NCBI GenBank assembly: GCA_934590505.1
Contig: CAKTPC010000017.1
Coordinates: forward strand, 1 to 24,252
Direction: 5' to 3'
Source of the DNA: an uncultured Oscillospiraceae bacterium
Lineage (GTDB): Bacteria; Bacillota; Clostridia; Oscillospirales; Oscillospiraceae
Length of the DNA stretch: 24,252 nt
In this document: positions 15,178-21,557 of the stretch, piece by piece
Position numbering within the stretch: position 1 is the stretch's first letter
Layout of the letters: every line of letters starts with the position of its first letter
Translations under genes and position numbers: made by a program
The notes under the pieces: generated by a model
Seen by the model: the letters and a program-made list of their open reading frames with translations, nothing else
What the model was told of the DNA's origin: nothing
Databases searched by the model: none

Positions 15178-16698
15178 TCAGCTTTCGGTGACGACCTCGT
15201 CCTCACCGGTGACCTTCTTCTCAAACTTTGCCATGAGCATCGGGGAGAAGATGCCGACGATGCTGAGGATGATGAGCACCCAGCTCACGGGGGAAGAGAA
15301 CAGGCAGCCTATATCGCCGCCGCTGACGCGCAGCGCACCACGCAGGCCCTTTTCGCTGATAGGTCCGAGGATAAGCGCGAGGACGACCGCCGCGGTGTTC
15401 AGGTCAAACTTGCGCATCAGATAGCCGAGACCGCCGAAGATGAGCATGATGACAACATCGCTCAGGTTGCGGTGGATAGCGTAGGAGCCGACAAAGCACA
15501 GAACCGTGACTGCCGGGATGAGGATAGCATCAGACAGGCGTGAGATCTGCGCAAAGCCGCGGCAGCCGAGCATACCGATGGCCAGCATGAAGAACTGCAC
15601 GAGCACAAAGCCCGCGAAGAAGGTATAGGTCATTGGAGCATACTTGGTGAAGAGCTCCGGTCCCGGGGCAAGCCCCTGGATGACAAGGCCGCCCATAAGA
15701 ACCGCTGTGACGGATTCGCCGGGTATGCCGAGGGTCAGCATCGGGATGAGCGAGCCGCCGGTGACGGCGTTGTTCGCAGCCTCAGAGCCGCAAACGCCCT
15801 CAATTGCGCCGTGGCCGAAGTCCTCCTTATGCTTGGAGAACTGCTTTGCGCTGTTGTAGCCCATGAAGCAGGCGATGGACGCACCGGCGCCGGGCAGAAT
15901 ACCGATGATGTTGCCGATGATCCAAGAGCGGATAACGGTCGGGGCAAGCATTTTCTTTTCCTCTTTTGTGAGGGTGATCTTGTCGGTGAACTTCGCGGCC
16001 TTGGCGCGCTGCTTTATCTGCTTCTCGGCGAGGATGAACACCTGAGACATCGAGAACAGGCCGATCAGCGCACAGGTGACATTGATGCCCTCTGCGAGAA
16101 AAGCCTGGCCGAACATGAAGCGCTTGGTACCGTCGATGGGGTCAAGGCCGATGGTGGAAATGAGCAGGCCGAGAGCACCGGACATAAGGCCCTTGACCAT
16201 AGACTTGCTCGAAACGCCGGCGATAATGGTAAGGCCGAAGATGCCGAGCCAGAACTTCTCCGCCGACATGAACTTCAGCGCGAGCTGAGCCAGCAGCGGG
16301 GAGAAGAAGTAGAGTGAAATGCAGCTGAGAAGGCCGCCCCAGAAGGATGACCAGCAGGCAGTTGCCAGGGCCTTACCGGCCTTGCCCTGCAAGGTCATCT
16401 GGTAGCCCTCGATAGCCGTCGCGGCGGAAGCCGGGGTGCCGGGGGTATGTATTAGTATGGCGGAGATGGAGCCGCCGAAGATAGCGCCGCAGTAGATGGC
16501 GCCGAGGACGATAAGTCCGGTGTCGGCAGGCATGGTGAAGGTCAGCGGCAGCATCAGCGCAACGCCCATCGCGGCCGACAGGCCCGGCAGGCAGCCGATG
16601 ACGATACCGAGGGACACGCCGCCGACCATGGCAAGAAGATTTATCCAAGTGAGGGCACTGACGAAGCCCTGACCCATCTGCTGTAAAGTCTGAAGCAT
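15178..16698 (-). CDS. tctA: Tripartite tricarboxylate-type transporter, large membrane subunit TctA
   Basis: The 506-residue large permease of a TctABC-type secondary transporter, which uses an ion gradient and a periplasmic-type binding protein to import carboxylates. Family hallmarks are the N-terminal GIVIGCLPGLSAAMGVALML repeat motif, the second copy GNIIGILPGAGASIACFMGY, and PGTPASAATAIEGYQM. About ten or more hydrophobic segments are evident. A ribosome binding site AAGGAGGG precedes the ATG, and the gene follows tctB by 13 bp. The substrate is not predictable from this subunit. Confidence 0.93.
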   Translation of the reverse strand: MLQTLQQMGQGFVSALTWINLLAMVGGVSLGIVIGCLPGLSAAMGVALMLPLTFTMPADTGLIVLGAIYCGAIFGGSISAILIHTPGTPASAATAIEGYQMTLQGKAGKALATACWSSFWGGLLSCISLYFFSPLLAQLALKFMSAEKFWLGIFGLTIIAGVSSKSMVKGLMSGALGLLISTIGLDPIDGTKRFMFGQAFLAEGINVTCALIGLFSMSQVFILAEKQIKQRAKAAKFTDKITLTKEEKKMLAPTVIRSWIIGNIIGILPGAGASIACFMGYNSAKQFSKHKEDFGHGAIEGVCGSEAANNAVTGGSLIPMLTLGIPGESVTAVLMGGLVIQGLAPGPELFTKYAPMTYTFFAGFVLVQFFMLAIGMLGCRGFAQISRLSDAILIPAVTVLCFVGSYAIHRNLSDVVIMLIFGGLGYLMRKFDLNTAAVVLALILGPISEKGLRGALRVSGGDIGCLFSSPVSWVLIILSIVGIFSPMLMAKFEKKVTGEDEVVTES

Positions 16699-16711
16699 AG
16701 TCTATCCCTCC

Positions 16712-17155
16712 TTAGAACAGCAGTCCCTTGGGCAGACGAACGCCGAGGAACTGAACAAACGCCAGATATATGAGCAGGTTAACTGACACGACCGATATAA
16801 CGGAGGCCAGCACCGGAACTTTCAGATAGAGCAGGGACGCGAACATGAAGATCACGGTAGCGGTAAAGAAGCCGAGATACTTCATCATAAGGAAATAGAC
16901 AATGGTGAGCGCGAGGGAGACGAAGAACTGCGCGGGCTTAAAGCCCTCGAATACCTCGCCCACGCCGCTCTCGACGCCGAACTTCCGCGCCGCGATTATC
17001 ATCTGCACGAGATAGAGCGTGGTCAGGCCGAAGAGCAGAACGATGGTGAACATGGGGTACTTCTTGCTCTCGGCAGTGAGCTGGTAGCTGTAGACATAGA
17101 AGAACGCGCAGACGGCGTACATGAAGCCGACGACGCCTATGTCCGTTTTCTTCAT
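16712..17155 (-). CDS. tctB: Tripartite tricarboxylate-type transporter, small membrane subunit TctB
   Basis: A 147-residue membrane protein with four hydrophobic segments (starting DIGVVGFMYAVCAFFYVY; then MFTIVLLFGLTTLYLVQMI; FFVSLALTIVYFLMMKYLGF; then FMFASLLYLKVP and the final segment), which fits TctB. It pairs with TctA in the membrane. I use ATG 17155; a TTG two codons upstream at 17161 has better spacing (6 nt) from GGAGGAG and is an alternative start. It is separated from tctC by an intrinsic terminator-like hairpin, so less tctBA mRNA than tctC mRNA is expected. Confidence 0.85.
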   Translation of the reverse strand: MKKTDIGVVGFMYAVCAFFYVYSYQLTAESKKYPMFTIVLLFGLTTLYLVQMIIAARKFGVESGVGEVFEGFKPAQFFVSLALTIVYFLMMKYLGFFTATVIFMFASLLYLKVPVLASVISVVSVNLLIYLAFVQFLGVRLPKGLLF

Positions 17156-17174
17156 TTTCAAGGGGTACTCCTCC

Positions 17175-17209
17175 TTAAAGAAAAACGGGGCAGGCATGCC
17201 CGCCCCGTT
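17175..17209 (-). terminator. Intercistronic terminator between tctC and tctB
   Basis: On the minus strand a GC-rich hairpin (arms AACGGGGC and GCCCCGTT, with the palindrome GGCATGCC in the apex region) is followed directly by TTTTTCTTT. This is a textbook intrinsic terminator placed 36 bp after the tctC stop and ahead of the tctB ribosome binding site. Partial read-through would give excess binding protein over membrane subunits. Confidence 0.85.
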
Positions 17210-17244
17210 CAGGATCAATTATCAGGTTAATATAACGTATCTGA

Positions 17245-18255
17245 TTATTCGTACCAGAAGCCGGTAGCAAGGCCTTCGGTGAATGCCTGCTGCTCCTCGA
17301 TCAGAGCGGCGGTGGTGGCGGCATCCTTATAATCGGTTGCGAACTCGGAAGCGGCTGCGAGGTAATCAGGATCTTCCATGGTGGCCTTGAAGGCGGCCTC
17401 GTAGAAGGCGATGACTTCATCGCTCACGCCCGCAGGAGCAACGATGCAGCGGGAGGAGCCGAGCCACTTGTCATAGTAACCGCACTCGCCGAGAGTGGGG
17501 ACATCGGGGAACTCGGGAACGCGCTCGGTGGAGAATGCCGCGAGGGGCTTAACATCGGTACGGCCGGCAATGTCGGCGACCTTTGCGACGCACCAGTCAG
17601 CCTCGCCGCCGAGAAGGCTCAGCAGTTCGTCAGCGGTGTTGCCCTGGGGAAGGTCAGTGTACTTGAACTCGGCGGAGTTTGCGAAAGCCTGTGCGCCGAT
17701 GTGGTTGGAAGCCTGTGCGCCGTTAGTGGAAGCGACAGTGGTGTTCTCCTTGGCATATGCGACGAGGTCGTCAATAGTGGCAAAGCGGTCGTCGTCAGCG
17801 CGGACGAGAACCAGAGAAGTCTCAGTGACGTGGTTGCAGATAGCCTTGAAGTCGGCAGTGGTGTAGGTGCCGAGGCCCTTGACGATGGAAGAGTTGAAGT
17901 TCGGCAGGTTCATGAAACCGATGGTCATGCCGTCGGGATCAGCAGCAGCGAGCTGGGACCAGCCAAGAGAGCCGGAGCCGCCGTCAACGTTCTCGATAAC
18001 GATGGTCTGGCCGATGTACTTCTCAGCGTACTGAGCAAGAACACGGGCGGTAACATCGGTGCCGTTGCCGGCCTTGTAGGCAACGATCATGGTGACGGGG
18101 CCATCGGGAGCCCAGCCGGTATCCTCGGCGGGAGCGGCGTCGGCAGCGGTGTCAGCTGCGGGAGCCTCGGTCGCTGCGGGTGCTGCGGTCTGGCCGCAGG
18201 CGCAGAGTGCAAATACCATGCAGAGAGCAAGGATCAGTGCAAAAAATTTTTTCAT
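17245..18255 (-). CDS. tctC: Tripartite tricarboxylate-type transporter, substrate-binding lipoprotein TctC
   Basis: A 336-residue extracytoplasmic binding protein of the TctC/Bug type. It has a lipoprotein signal with lipobox LCAC (Cys20), followed by an Ala/Pro/Thr/Glu linker to about residue 47. The mature domain shows VTMIVAYKAGNGTDVTARVL, the family's substrate-loop region, and GQTIVIENVDGGSGSLGW. In Bug proteins these loops hold a carboxylate through bound water. The substrate cannot be named. The ribosome binding site AGGAGG lies 7 nt before the ATG, and a perfect consensus promoter lies upstream, so expression should be strong. Confidence 0.93.
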   Translation of the reverse strand: MKKFFALILALCMVFALCACGQTAAPAATEAPAADTAADAAPAEDTGWAPDGPVTMIVAYKAGNGTDVTARVLAQYAEKYIGQTIVIENVDGGSGSLGWSQLAAADPDGMTIGFMNLPNFNSSIVKGLGTYTTADFKAICNHVTETSLVLVRADDDRFATIDDLVAYAKENTTVASTNGAQASNHIGAQAFANSAEFKYTDLPQGNTADELLSLLGGEADWCVAKVADIAGRTDVKPLAAFSTERVPEFPDVPTLGECGYYDKWLGSSRCIVAPAGVSDEVIAFYEAAFKATMEDPDYLAAASEFATDYKDAATTAALIEEQQAFTEGLATGFWYE

Positions 18256-18310
18256 TTTATCCTCCTATTTATTGTGGAAACGGCTCACACCGTCCCCAAA
18301 ATGTATGAAT

Positions 18311-18339
18311 ATTATATGAACTTAGCAGTTCTTTGTCAA
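18311..18339 (-). promoter_or_regulatory. Promoter of tctCBA
   Basis: A perfect consensus on the minus strand: TTGACA (18339-18334), 17-bp spacer, TATAAT (18316-18311). The predicted start is near 18304, giving a leader of about 50 nt that can form a small hairpin (ACGG...CCGT) but has no room for a known large riboswitch. Confidence 0.85.
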
Positions 18340-18463
18340 CACGCGCTTTTTCTTTCTGCTTTTTTAACAAATTCATTCAGAAATTTTTCAGCATATTAAC
18401 AAGAAGCCTGCTGTTATATTGATAATTCCATAATTTTTCTGTGTTGCTATACAAAGCAAAACT

Positions 18464-18498
18464 GAGCGCGGTTCCCTCGCAGCAAGGGAACCGCGCTC
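18464..18498 (-). terminator. Terminator after the ECF S-component gene
   Basis: A 14-bp perfect stem (GAGCGCGGTTCCCT and complement) with a 7-nt loop, followed on the minus strand by AGTTTTGCTTTG. It begins 4 bp past the S-component stop codon and separates this pair from tctC. Confidence 0.88.
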
Positions 18499-18502
18499 GA
18501 TT

Positions 18503-19012
18503 TCAATTATTCTTCACATTATGTCTGCGCTCAAGCAGGTCACGCAGCGGCGGGAGCAGCACAAAGGTCAGGACGGTGTTTGACACGCAGTGTATCACGT
18601 CATAAGGTATGCCGGATATCCACCAAGACAGCGCCATCTGCCAGCCGCCGATGAACAGATACGGCACGGCGCACATCGCGCCGAAAGACAGGCCGTGCGC
18701 CCCGGCGATCGCCGCCCAGAGAGCGCGGCTGCGGCTGCGGCGGAACGGCAGCGCAATGAGCACGGCGATCGGCCAGACATAGAGATACATCAGGTTCCAT
18801 ATCCCGGCTCCGTACAGTGCGATCTCCAAGAGTGCAAACCCGAAGGCCGGATAGAGCGCCTTTGCGCCGTAGATTATAGTCGCCAGAAGCAGCAGGAGCG
18901 TAACGGGATGTACATTCGGTATAACGCGCAGGCACTCCTTGCCCGCGACCATCAGCGCGCAGAAGAGCGACAGCTCCGCGACCCCGCGGATCGTGAGCTT
19001 ACCAGCCGACAT
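18503..19012 (-). CDS. ECF transporter S component (possibly for a cobamide)
   Basis: A 169-residue membrane protein with about five or six hydrophobic segments, the size and pattern of an ECF-type vitamin transporter S component, the subunit that binds the vitamin and docks on a shared EcfA1A2T module. Recognisable stretches are LSLFCALMVAGKECLRVIPN and the C-terminal WWISGIPYDVIHCVSNTVL. No energising subunits are encoded in the window, as expected for a group II ECF system. It overlaps the DUF4430 gene by 14 nt, so the two proteins are probably made together. The vitamin is not shown by sequence; the transcobalamin-like partner and the cobamide-dependent enzymes nearby point to cobamide uptake. 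Confidence 0.78.
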   Translation of the reverse strand: MSAGKLTIRGVAELSLFCALMVAGKECLRVIPNVHPVTLLLLLATIIYGAKALYPAFGFALLEIALYGAGIWNLMYLYVWPIAVLIALPFRRSRSRALWAAIAGAHGLSFGAMCAVPYLFIGGWQMALSWWISGIPYDVIHCVSNTVLTFVLLPPLRDLLERRHNVKNN

Positions 19013-19397
19013 TCAGAACAAAATCATAAACGTCGCCGTCTGCAACAGGCTGGCTGTCCACGCCAAGCTCGGCGAACGCGCCGTTAACGCTGTAGCCCCA
19101 CCATTCCTGCTTGCTCTCGTCCGCGGCTTCTCCGTCGACAGAGGTCACATAGAGCCCATACTGGCTCTCCGTGCCTTCGATCAGGTTCTCCTGCTCAAGC
19201 GCCGCGCGGAGATACTCGGCATCCGTATATATTGTATAGCTCGCATCGTCCCCGTTCAGGTGGTCGACGTTCACAACGATCTCCTTGCTGCCCTGCTGGG
19301 TCTCGGGCTTTGCCGCCTGCCACACGAAGAGCGCGGCGACTGCCAGCAGCAGCACAAGCGCAAGCGCGATAATGCCTTTTTTGTTATTCTTAAACAT
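18999..19397 (-). CDS. Membrane-anchored DUF4430 (transcobalamin-like) protein
   Basis: A 132-residue protein with a basic N-terminus and one membrane segment (about residues 9-27), then a small extracellular domain. The end, QEWWGYSVNGAFAELGVDSQ followed by VADGDVYDFVL, is the DUF4430 signature. DUF4430 resembles the C-terminal domain of transcobalamin and intrinsic factor. It has no lipobox cysteine, so it is held by the membrane segment. It overlaps the S-component gene, suggesting it captures the ligand outside the cell for that transporter. The ribosome binding site GGAGA lies about 10 nt before the ATG. Confidence 0.85.
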   Translation of the reverse strand: MFKNNKKGIIALALVLLLAVAALFVWQAAKPETQQGSKEIVVNVDHLNGDDASYTIYTDAEYLRAALEQENLIEGTESQYGLYVTSVDGEAADESKQEWWGYSVNGAFAELGVDSQPVADGDVYDFVLNVGW

Positions 19398-19428
19398 AAG
19401 GTTCTGTCTCCTTTTTTAATTCAGCGAC

Positions 19429-19457
19429 AGGATAGCACAGAATCCGTCCCGCGTCAA
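19429..19457 (-). promoter_or_regulatory. Promoter of the DUF4430/ECF S-component pair
   Basis: On the minus strand TTGACG (19457-19452) and TATCCT (19434-19429) are 17 bp apart, with an extended -10 TGN just before the -10 box. The start near 19422 leaves a leader of only about 25 nt, so there is no cobalamin riboswitch in front of this pair. Confidence 0.7.
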
Positions 19458-19504
19458 TCGATGCAGTTCCTTGCAAATTCCACGCAGCCGTTTTATTATG
19501 CAGC

Positions 19505-19536
19505 AAAGGCGCGGGCAGCACAGCACCCACGCCTTT
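19505..19536 (-). terminator. Possible terminator after the XRE-like gene
   Basis: An inverted repeat with 11-bp arms around a 10-nt apex (AAAGGCGTGGG on the minus strand). The one mismatch on the plus strand is a G-U pair in the minus-strand RNA, so folding favours that strand. The following sequence has no real U-tract, so termination is unproven. Confidence 0.4.
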
Positions 19537-19613
19537 GTCACTATTTTTCGCCGTGCCCTGCCCCAACTATTTGACGCAGAGCCTGTTATTTAAATCGGTA
19601 TCGGCAGATATAT

Positions 19614-19847
19614 TTATCGCCCGTCCCGGAACTCCAGAAGCTTATACGGTTCAACGCCCAGCGCGTCGGCAAGGTTAAACAGCAGCTCCAGTGAAATGGG
19701 GCGGCAGAGATTCGGTGCTTCTATCGCGCCCATGTGCGGACGGCTTATCCCGGCCTTTTGCGGAAGCAGCGCGCAATGGACTGCCGCAATATATTGCAGC
19801 AGCCCGGATCTTATCGGAACCGCTGTGAAAAGCAGCGGTTCTTTCAT
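19614..19847 (-). CDS. Small XRE-like helix-turn-helix protein, N-terminal half degenerate
   Basis: A 77-residue protein. Its C-terminal half, KAGISRPHMGAIEAPNLCRP followed by ISLELLFNLADALGVEPYKL, is a clear match to the second half of XRE/Cro helix-turn-helix domains. The N-terminal half does not show the expected first helices and the Thr-Gln-Glu-Glu-Leu-Ala segment before KAGIS, which appears shortened to LLPQ. Its ATG overlaps the LCP stop as ATGA, so it would be translationally coupled. Bases 19817-19841, within its first codons, form a perfect 9-bp hairpin. Either it is a small atypical regulator or the remains of a truncated one. A TTG at 19862 would add five residues. Confidence 0.55.
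   Translation of the reverse strand: MKEPLLFTAVPIRSGLLQYIAAVHCALLPQKAGISRPHMGAIEAPNLCRPISLELLFNLADALGVEPYKLLEFRDGR
19817..19841 (-). repeat. 9-bp hairpin just past the LCP stop codon
   Basis: GAACCGCTG and CAGCGGTTC flank a 7-nt loop, starting 2 bp after the LCP stop and inside the first codons of the XRE-like gene. The minus-strand 3' flank lacks a U-tract. It may be the worn terminator of the LCP gene or an mRNA structure limiting translation of the downstream gene. Confidence 0.5.
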
Positions 19848-21109
19848 GTTGTTATGAGCCAATCGTCGTTCGAGGGCGTGGACGATGGCAGCGGCGGGAG
19901 CTTCGGCTCAGGCTCCGGTTCCTCTTCGGGCTCTTCCGCCGGTTCCTCTTCAGGCTCCTCGTAATAGTCCTCCTCGGTGTAATCTTCATCGTAGTCCTCA
20001 GCCGTGGTGCTGCCGCCCATGCTGAAATAGCCTACGCCGTTGAGCACTCCCGTGCAGCAGACGCTGCCGTTATAGAGATACACAAGGTCAAGCATTCCCT
20101 CGGTGACGGGCGTGGAATAGGGATTGATGCAGTCGTTCACCATGGCGAGCCAGTCATAGAGATCAAGGAAGGTATAGCTCAGGTTCTGCACGGTCATGGG
20201 GGTATTCGGCGCGGTGTAGAAATTGATATCCTCACTTGAGCACATCATGAGCTGACGCGCAAAATACGCCATGTTCGCCGCCGTGAGGTTCGTGTCCATA
20301 CTCCCGGCAAGGATGCTTATAACCTTTGAGGCGTTCGGTATGCTGCCCTGACCGAGAAACTGCTCCGCCGCGGCCTTGAGGAAATCGTGCTGCACGTTTA
20401 TCCTGTCAAGGTCGCCGTTCATATAGCCATAGCGGAAGCGCACAAGGCCCATCGCCTGCTCGCCGTCAAGGAGCTGATAGCCCGGCTCAAGGTCAATGAC
20501 CGGACCGCCGTCATAATACAGCCGCTCCGGGACATCGTACCATATCCCGCCCATTGCGTCGACCGCCTCTATAAAGGCGCTCAGGTCAAGCACCGCGTAG
20601 CAGTCCACGTCAAAGCCCGTCAGCTTGCGCACATGGCGGCGCAGCGCTTCGATGCCGTCATTGCCGTTGTTCCGCGCACCCCAATAGACGCTGTTTATCT
20701 TCCTCACGGGTGTGTCGACATTGATGAGGGTGTCGCGCGGGATGCTCACGGCATTGAGACTGTGGCGCACGGTGTCGAGCTTTGCGACCATGATGGTGTC
20801 GGTATTGCCCGTGCCGTCGTCATTGCCGACGAGGAGGATAGTATACACCCCGTCCTGACGGCTCGTGTTGAAGGCCGTGCCGCGCTCCATCCCGCTGCCC
20901 GAGGGCGACGGACTCTGTGCCGAACCCAACTGCGGCGCGCTCGTCTGTTCATCTGGCGTGTGCAGCGTGCCGCCGAGCTTCTCCGGTTCCGCCGCCGTCG
21001 CCGGGGGCTTCTCCCAAAGCATATATACGCTCACCGCAGTGATCGCCAGTACCGCCGCCGCACCGAGTACAGTTAAAACTATCCTGACGGCTCTGCGTTT
21101 TCTATCCAT
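19844..21109 (-). CDS. LytR-CpsA-Psr family cell-wall ligase with acidic tail
   Basis: A 421-residue LCP protein, the family that attaches teichoic acids or capsule polymers from undecaprenyl carriers to peptidoglycan. It has a cytoplasmic basic N-terminus, one membrane segment (about 8-31), a Pro/Ser-rich linker, and the LCP domain from about residue 88: YTILLVGNDD, DTIMVAKLD, VSIPRDTLINVD, INSVYWG and VRFRYGYMNGDLDRINVQHD. Conserved arginines and aspartates for pyrophosphate-lipid binding are present. Residues 371-404 are an extremely acidic Glu/Pro/Tyr/Asp run, and after a short Pro/Ser stretch the protein ends DDWLITT. The acidic run comes from short repeated codon blocks. It faces away from the ABC operon. 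Confidence 0.92.
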   Translation of the reverse strand: MDRKRRAVRIVLTVLGAAAVLAITAVSVYMLWEKPPATAAEPEKLGGTLHTPDEQTSAPQLGSAQSPSPSGSGMERGTAFNTSRQDGVYTILLVGNDDGTGNTDTIMVAKLDTVRHSLNAVSIPRDTLINVDTPVRKINSVYWGARNNGNDGIEALRRHVRKLTGFDVDCYAVLDLSAFIEAVDAMGGIWYDVPERLYYDGGPVIDLEPGYQLLDGEQAMGLVRFRYGYMNGDLDRINVQHDFLKAAAEQFLGQGSIPNASKVISILAGSMDTNLTAANMAYFARQLMMCSSEDINFYTAPNTPMTVQNLSYTFLDLYDWLAMVNDCINPYSTPVTEGMLDLVYLYNGSVCCTGVLNGVGYFSMGGSTTAEDYDEDYTEEDYYEEPEEEPAEEPEEEPEPEPKLPPLPSSTPSNDDWLITT

Positions 21110-21206
21110 ATTCTCGCCTTTCCGACCTGTCTATGCGGTCTGCGCCGGCGGAGAGAGCCGCGCGGCGCGTTATTGTCATAGGGAATTGTTTCCGTTACCG
21201 GTCGGT

Positions 21207-21237
21207 TTTATAACCGCTGCGCATAAAAATGCGACAA
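21207..21237 (-). promoter_or_regulatory. Possible promoter of the LCP gene
   Basis: On the minus strand TTGTCG (21237-21232) lies 18-19 bp from TTATAA/TATAAA (21213-21207). Spacing and the -35 match are imperfect, and a small GCAT/ATGC inverted repeat lies in the spacer. This stretch of the 448-bp gap between the LCP start and the binding protein holds nothing else I can identify; the rest is the attenuator described below. Confidence 0.35.
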
Positions 21238-21306
21238 AGTTTTAGCGGCGAAGGCTGTCGGCAATAGTGCAAAAGGCCAAAAGGAAAATTCACAGCAAAA
21301 AAGGTA

Positions 21307-21335
21307 TTGACTTCAGCGACTAAAAGTGCTAAAGT
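21307..21335 (+). promoter_or_regulatory. Promoter of the leader peptide/ABC transporter operon
   Basis: TTGACT (21307-21312), a 17-bp spacer and TAAAGT (21330-21335), with an extended -10 TGC directly before the -10 box. Predicted start is near 21342, only about 20 nt ahead of the leader peptide ATG, which fits a transcript designed to be translated at once. Confidence 0.75.
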
Positions 21336-21363
21336 CTGCACCATCAAACAGGGAGGCAAAGTC

Positions 21364-21447
21364 ATGATAAAGTTCGTCTTTGCAGTTGCATATGGCTTTT
21401 ACTATTACTTTTTTATGTCAAGTAATAGAAGTTTGTGCTGCAATTAG
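21364..21447 (+). CDS. Aromatic-rich leader peptide of the transcription attenuator
   Basis: A 27-codon ORF with a strong ribosome binding site (GGGAGG at 21351-21356, 7 nt before the ATG). Residues 4-17 read FVFAVAYGFYYYFF: five Phe and four Tyr in the whole peptide, and seven of the eight residues 10-17 are aromatic. This is the pattern of regulatory leader peptides such as E. coli PheL, in which the ribosome pauses at a run of codons when the matching charged tRNA is scarce. The final codons (22-26) overlap the antiterminator segment, and the stop codon lies at 21445-21447. The peptide itself is not expected to have a separate function. It is too short for standard gene callers. Confidence 0.85.
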   Translation: MIKFVFAVAYGFYYYFFMSSNRSLCCN

Positions 21448-21503
21448 AACGAAATTCATGATTTGAATCTTTAATTCGATCATTCAAAGCTGCACGGACT
21501 TCT
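21427..21503 (+). promoter_or_regulatory. Antiterminator of the ribosome-mediated attenuator
   Basis: Segment 21427-21441 (AGAAGTTTGTGCTGC, the end of the leader ORF) can pair with 21489-21503, which is the 5' arm plus loop of the following terminator: 14 of 15 positions pair (two as G-U), with one U-U mismatch and two further pairs possible at 21425-21426. The two structures are mutually exclusive. A small AT-rich hairpin (21458-21483) between the segments would bring them together. A ribosome stalled with A-site codon at Tyr15-Phe17 covers to about 21424-21427 and leaves the segment free (read-through). A ribosome at the stop codon covers it, so the terminator forms. Confidence 0.8.
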
Positions 21504-21524
21504 GTCTGTGCAGCTTCTTTGTTT
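21487..21524 (+). terminator. Intrinsic terminator of the attenuator
   Basis: A 13-bp stem (5' arm AAGCTGCACGGAC, one G-U pair) with a 4-nt loop TTCT, followed by a U-rich tract CTTTGTTT. It lies between the leader peptide and the binding-protein gene, 33 bp before the ATG, so it cannot belong to an upstream gene on this strand and must control the ABC operon. Confidence 0.88.
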
Positions 21525-21557
21525 CCCCGTTAATTTTCCAAAAGGAGATATGACAAA

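Noticed and set aside
19398..19457. Cobalamin riboswitch ahead of the DUF4430/ECF pair
   Set aside because: The promoter leaves only about 25 nt of leader, far too short for a cobalamin riboswitch, and no B12-box-like element was seen.
21110..21557. T-box riboswitch in front of the ABC operon
   Set aside because: The predicted transcript before the terminator is only about 180 nt, is largely occupied by the leader ORF, and shows no T-box consensus sequence or specifier stem.
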